5,084 nt of DNA, from assembly GCA_021325695.1 (NCBI GenBank), contig JAJTCR010000150.1, forward strand, positions 1 to 5,084, in the 5' to 3' direction. This DNA comes from Steroidobacteraceae bacterium (GTDB lineage Bacteria > Pseudomonadota > Gammaproteobacteria > Steroidobacterales > Steroidobacteraceae). This document shows, one piece after another, positions 5,059 to 5,084 of this stretch; the first letter of the stretch is position 1; each line of letters starts with the position of its first letter. Made by a program: the position numbers and the translations under genes. The notes beneath the pieces are model-generated. The model did not search any database and had not been told where the DNA came from. It was given only the letters and a program-made list of their open reading frames with translations.

Positions 5059-5075
5059 TGCACCAAGTTGGAGCG
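5059..5075. promoter_or_regulatory. Candidate NtrC-binding site upstream of glnK
   Basis: The plus strand reads TGCACCAAGTTGGAGCG. Against the NtrC dyad TGCACC-N5-GGTGCA the left half is perfect and the right half matches 4 of 6, with the correct N5 spacing. Its centre lies about 85 bp upstream of the predicted start, normal for NtrC enhancers. A second, stronger site could lie beyond the window edge. Confidence 0.6.
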
Positions 5076-5084
5076 GCGCGCCCG

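Overview
The window is GC-rich and every gene in it reads on the minus strand, so gene order runs from high to low coordinates. Gene content (glnK-amtB behind a sigma-54 promoter, a DUF4124 secreted protein, and an AlgZ/AlgR-like sensor-regulator pair) points to a gammaproteobacterium, perhaps from the Xanthomonadaceae/Lysobacterales. That placement is inference from family resemblance only.

The right end (5084 to 3037) is a complete nitrogen-scavenging unit. A candidate NtrC operator (5059-5075) and a near-consensus sigma-54 promoter (4993-5008) precede glnK (PII signal protein, 112 aa) and amtB (ammonium channel, 470 aa from a GTG start). A strong intrinsic terminator with a cUUCGg loop (3037-3065) closes the unit, and an extra stem-loop lies in the amtB 3' UTR. 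NtrC and sigma-54 would switch the pair on under nitrogen limitation, and GlnK would then gate AmtB at the inner membrane.

The middle (3036 to 2859) is the most unusual part. It has no firm gene. It carries two 12-bp direct repeats facing two inverted copies of their core, which together can fold in minus-strand RNA into a long GC-rich stem followed directly by U6. This terminator-like structure ends 15 nt before the ATG of the next gene. Its 5' arm is also a textbook G-quadruplex motif, and a 34-codon open frame runs through it and stops inside the 3' arm. Together these suggest an attenuator-like leader, or alternatively a dispersed intergenic repeat.

The left part (2858 to 1) holds a likely co-transcribed set: a secreted DUF4124 protein, a beta-hydroxyacid dehydrogenase (3-hydroxyisobutyrate dehydrogenase/glyoxylate reductase family), a membrane histidine kinase whose ATG overlaps the dehydrogenase stop by 4 nt, and a response regulator cut off by the window edge. 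The kinase and regulator are a LytS/AlgZ-type two-component system. The dehydrogenase is translationally tied to them, but its metabolic role is not evident from sequence. The plus strand has long open frames, but these are GC-driven shadows of the minus-strand genes.
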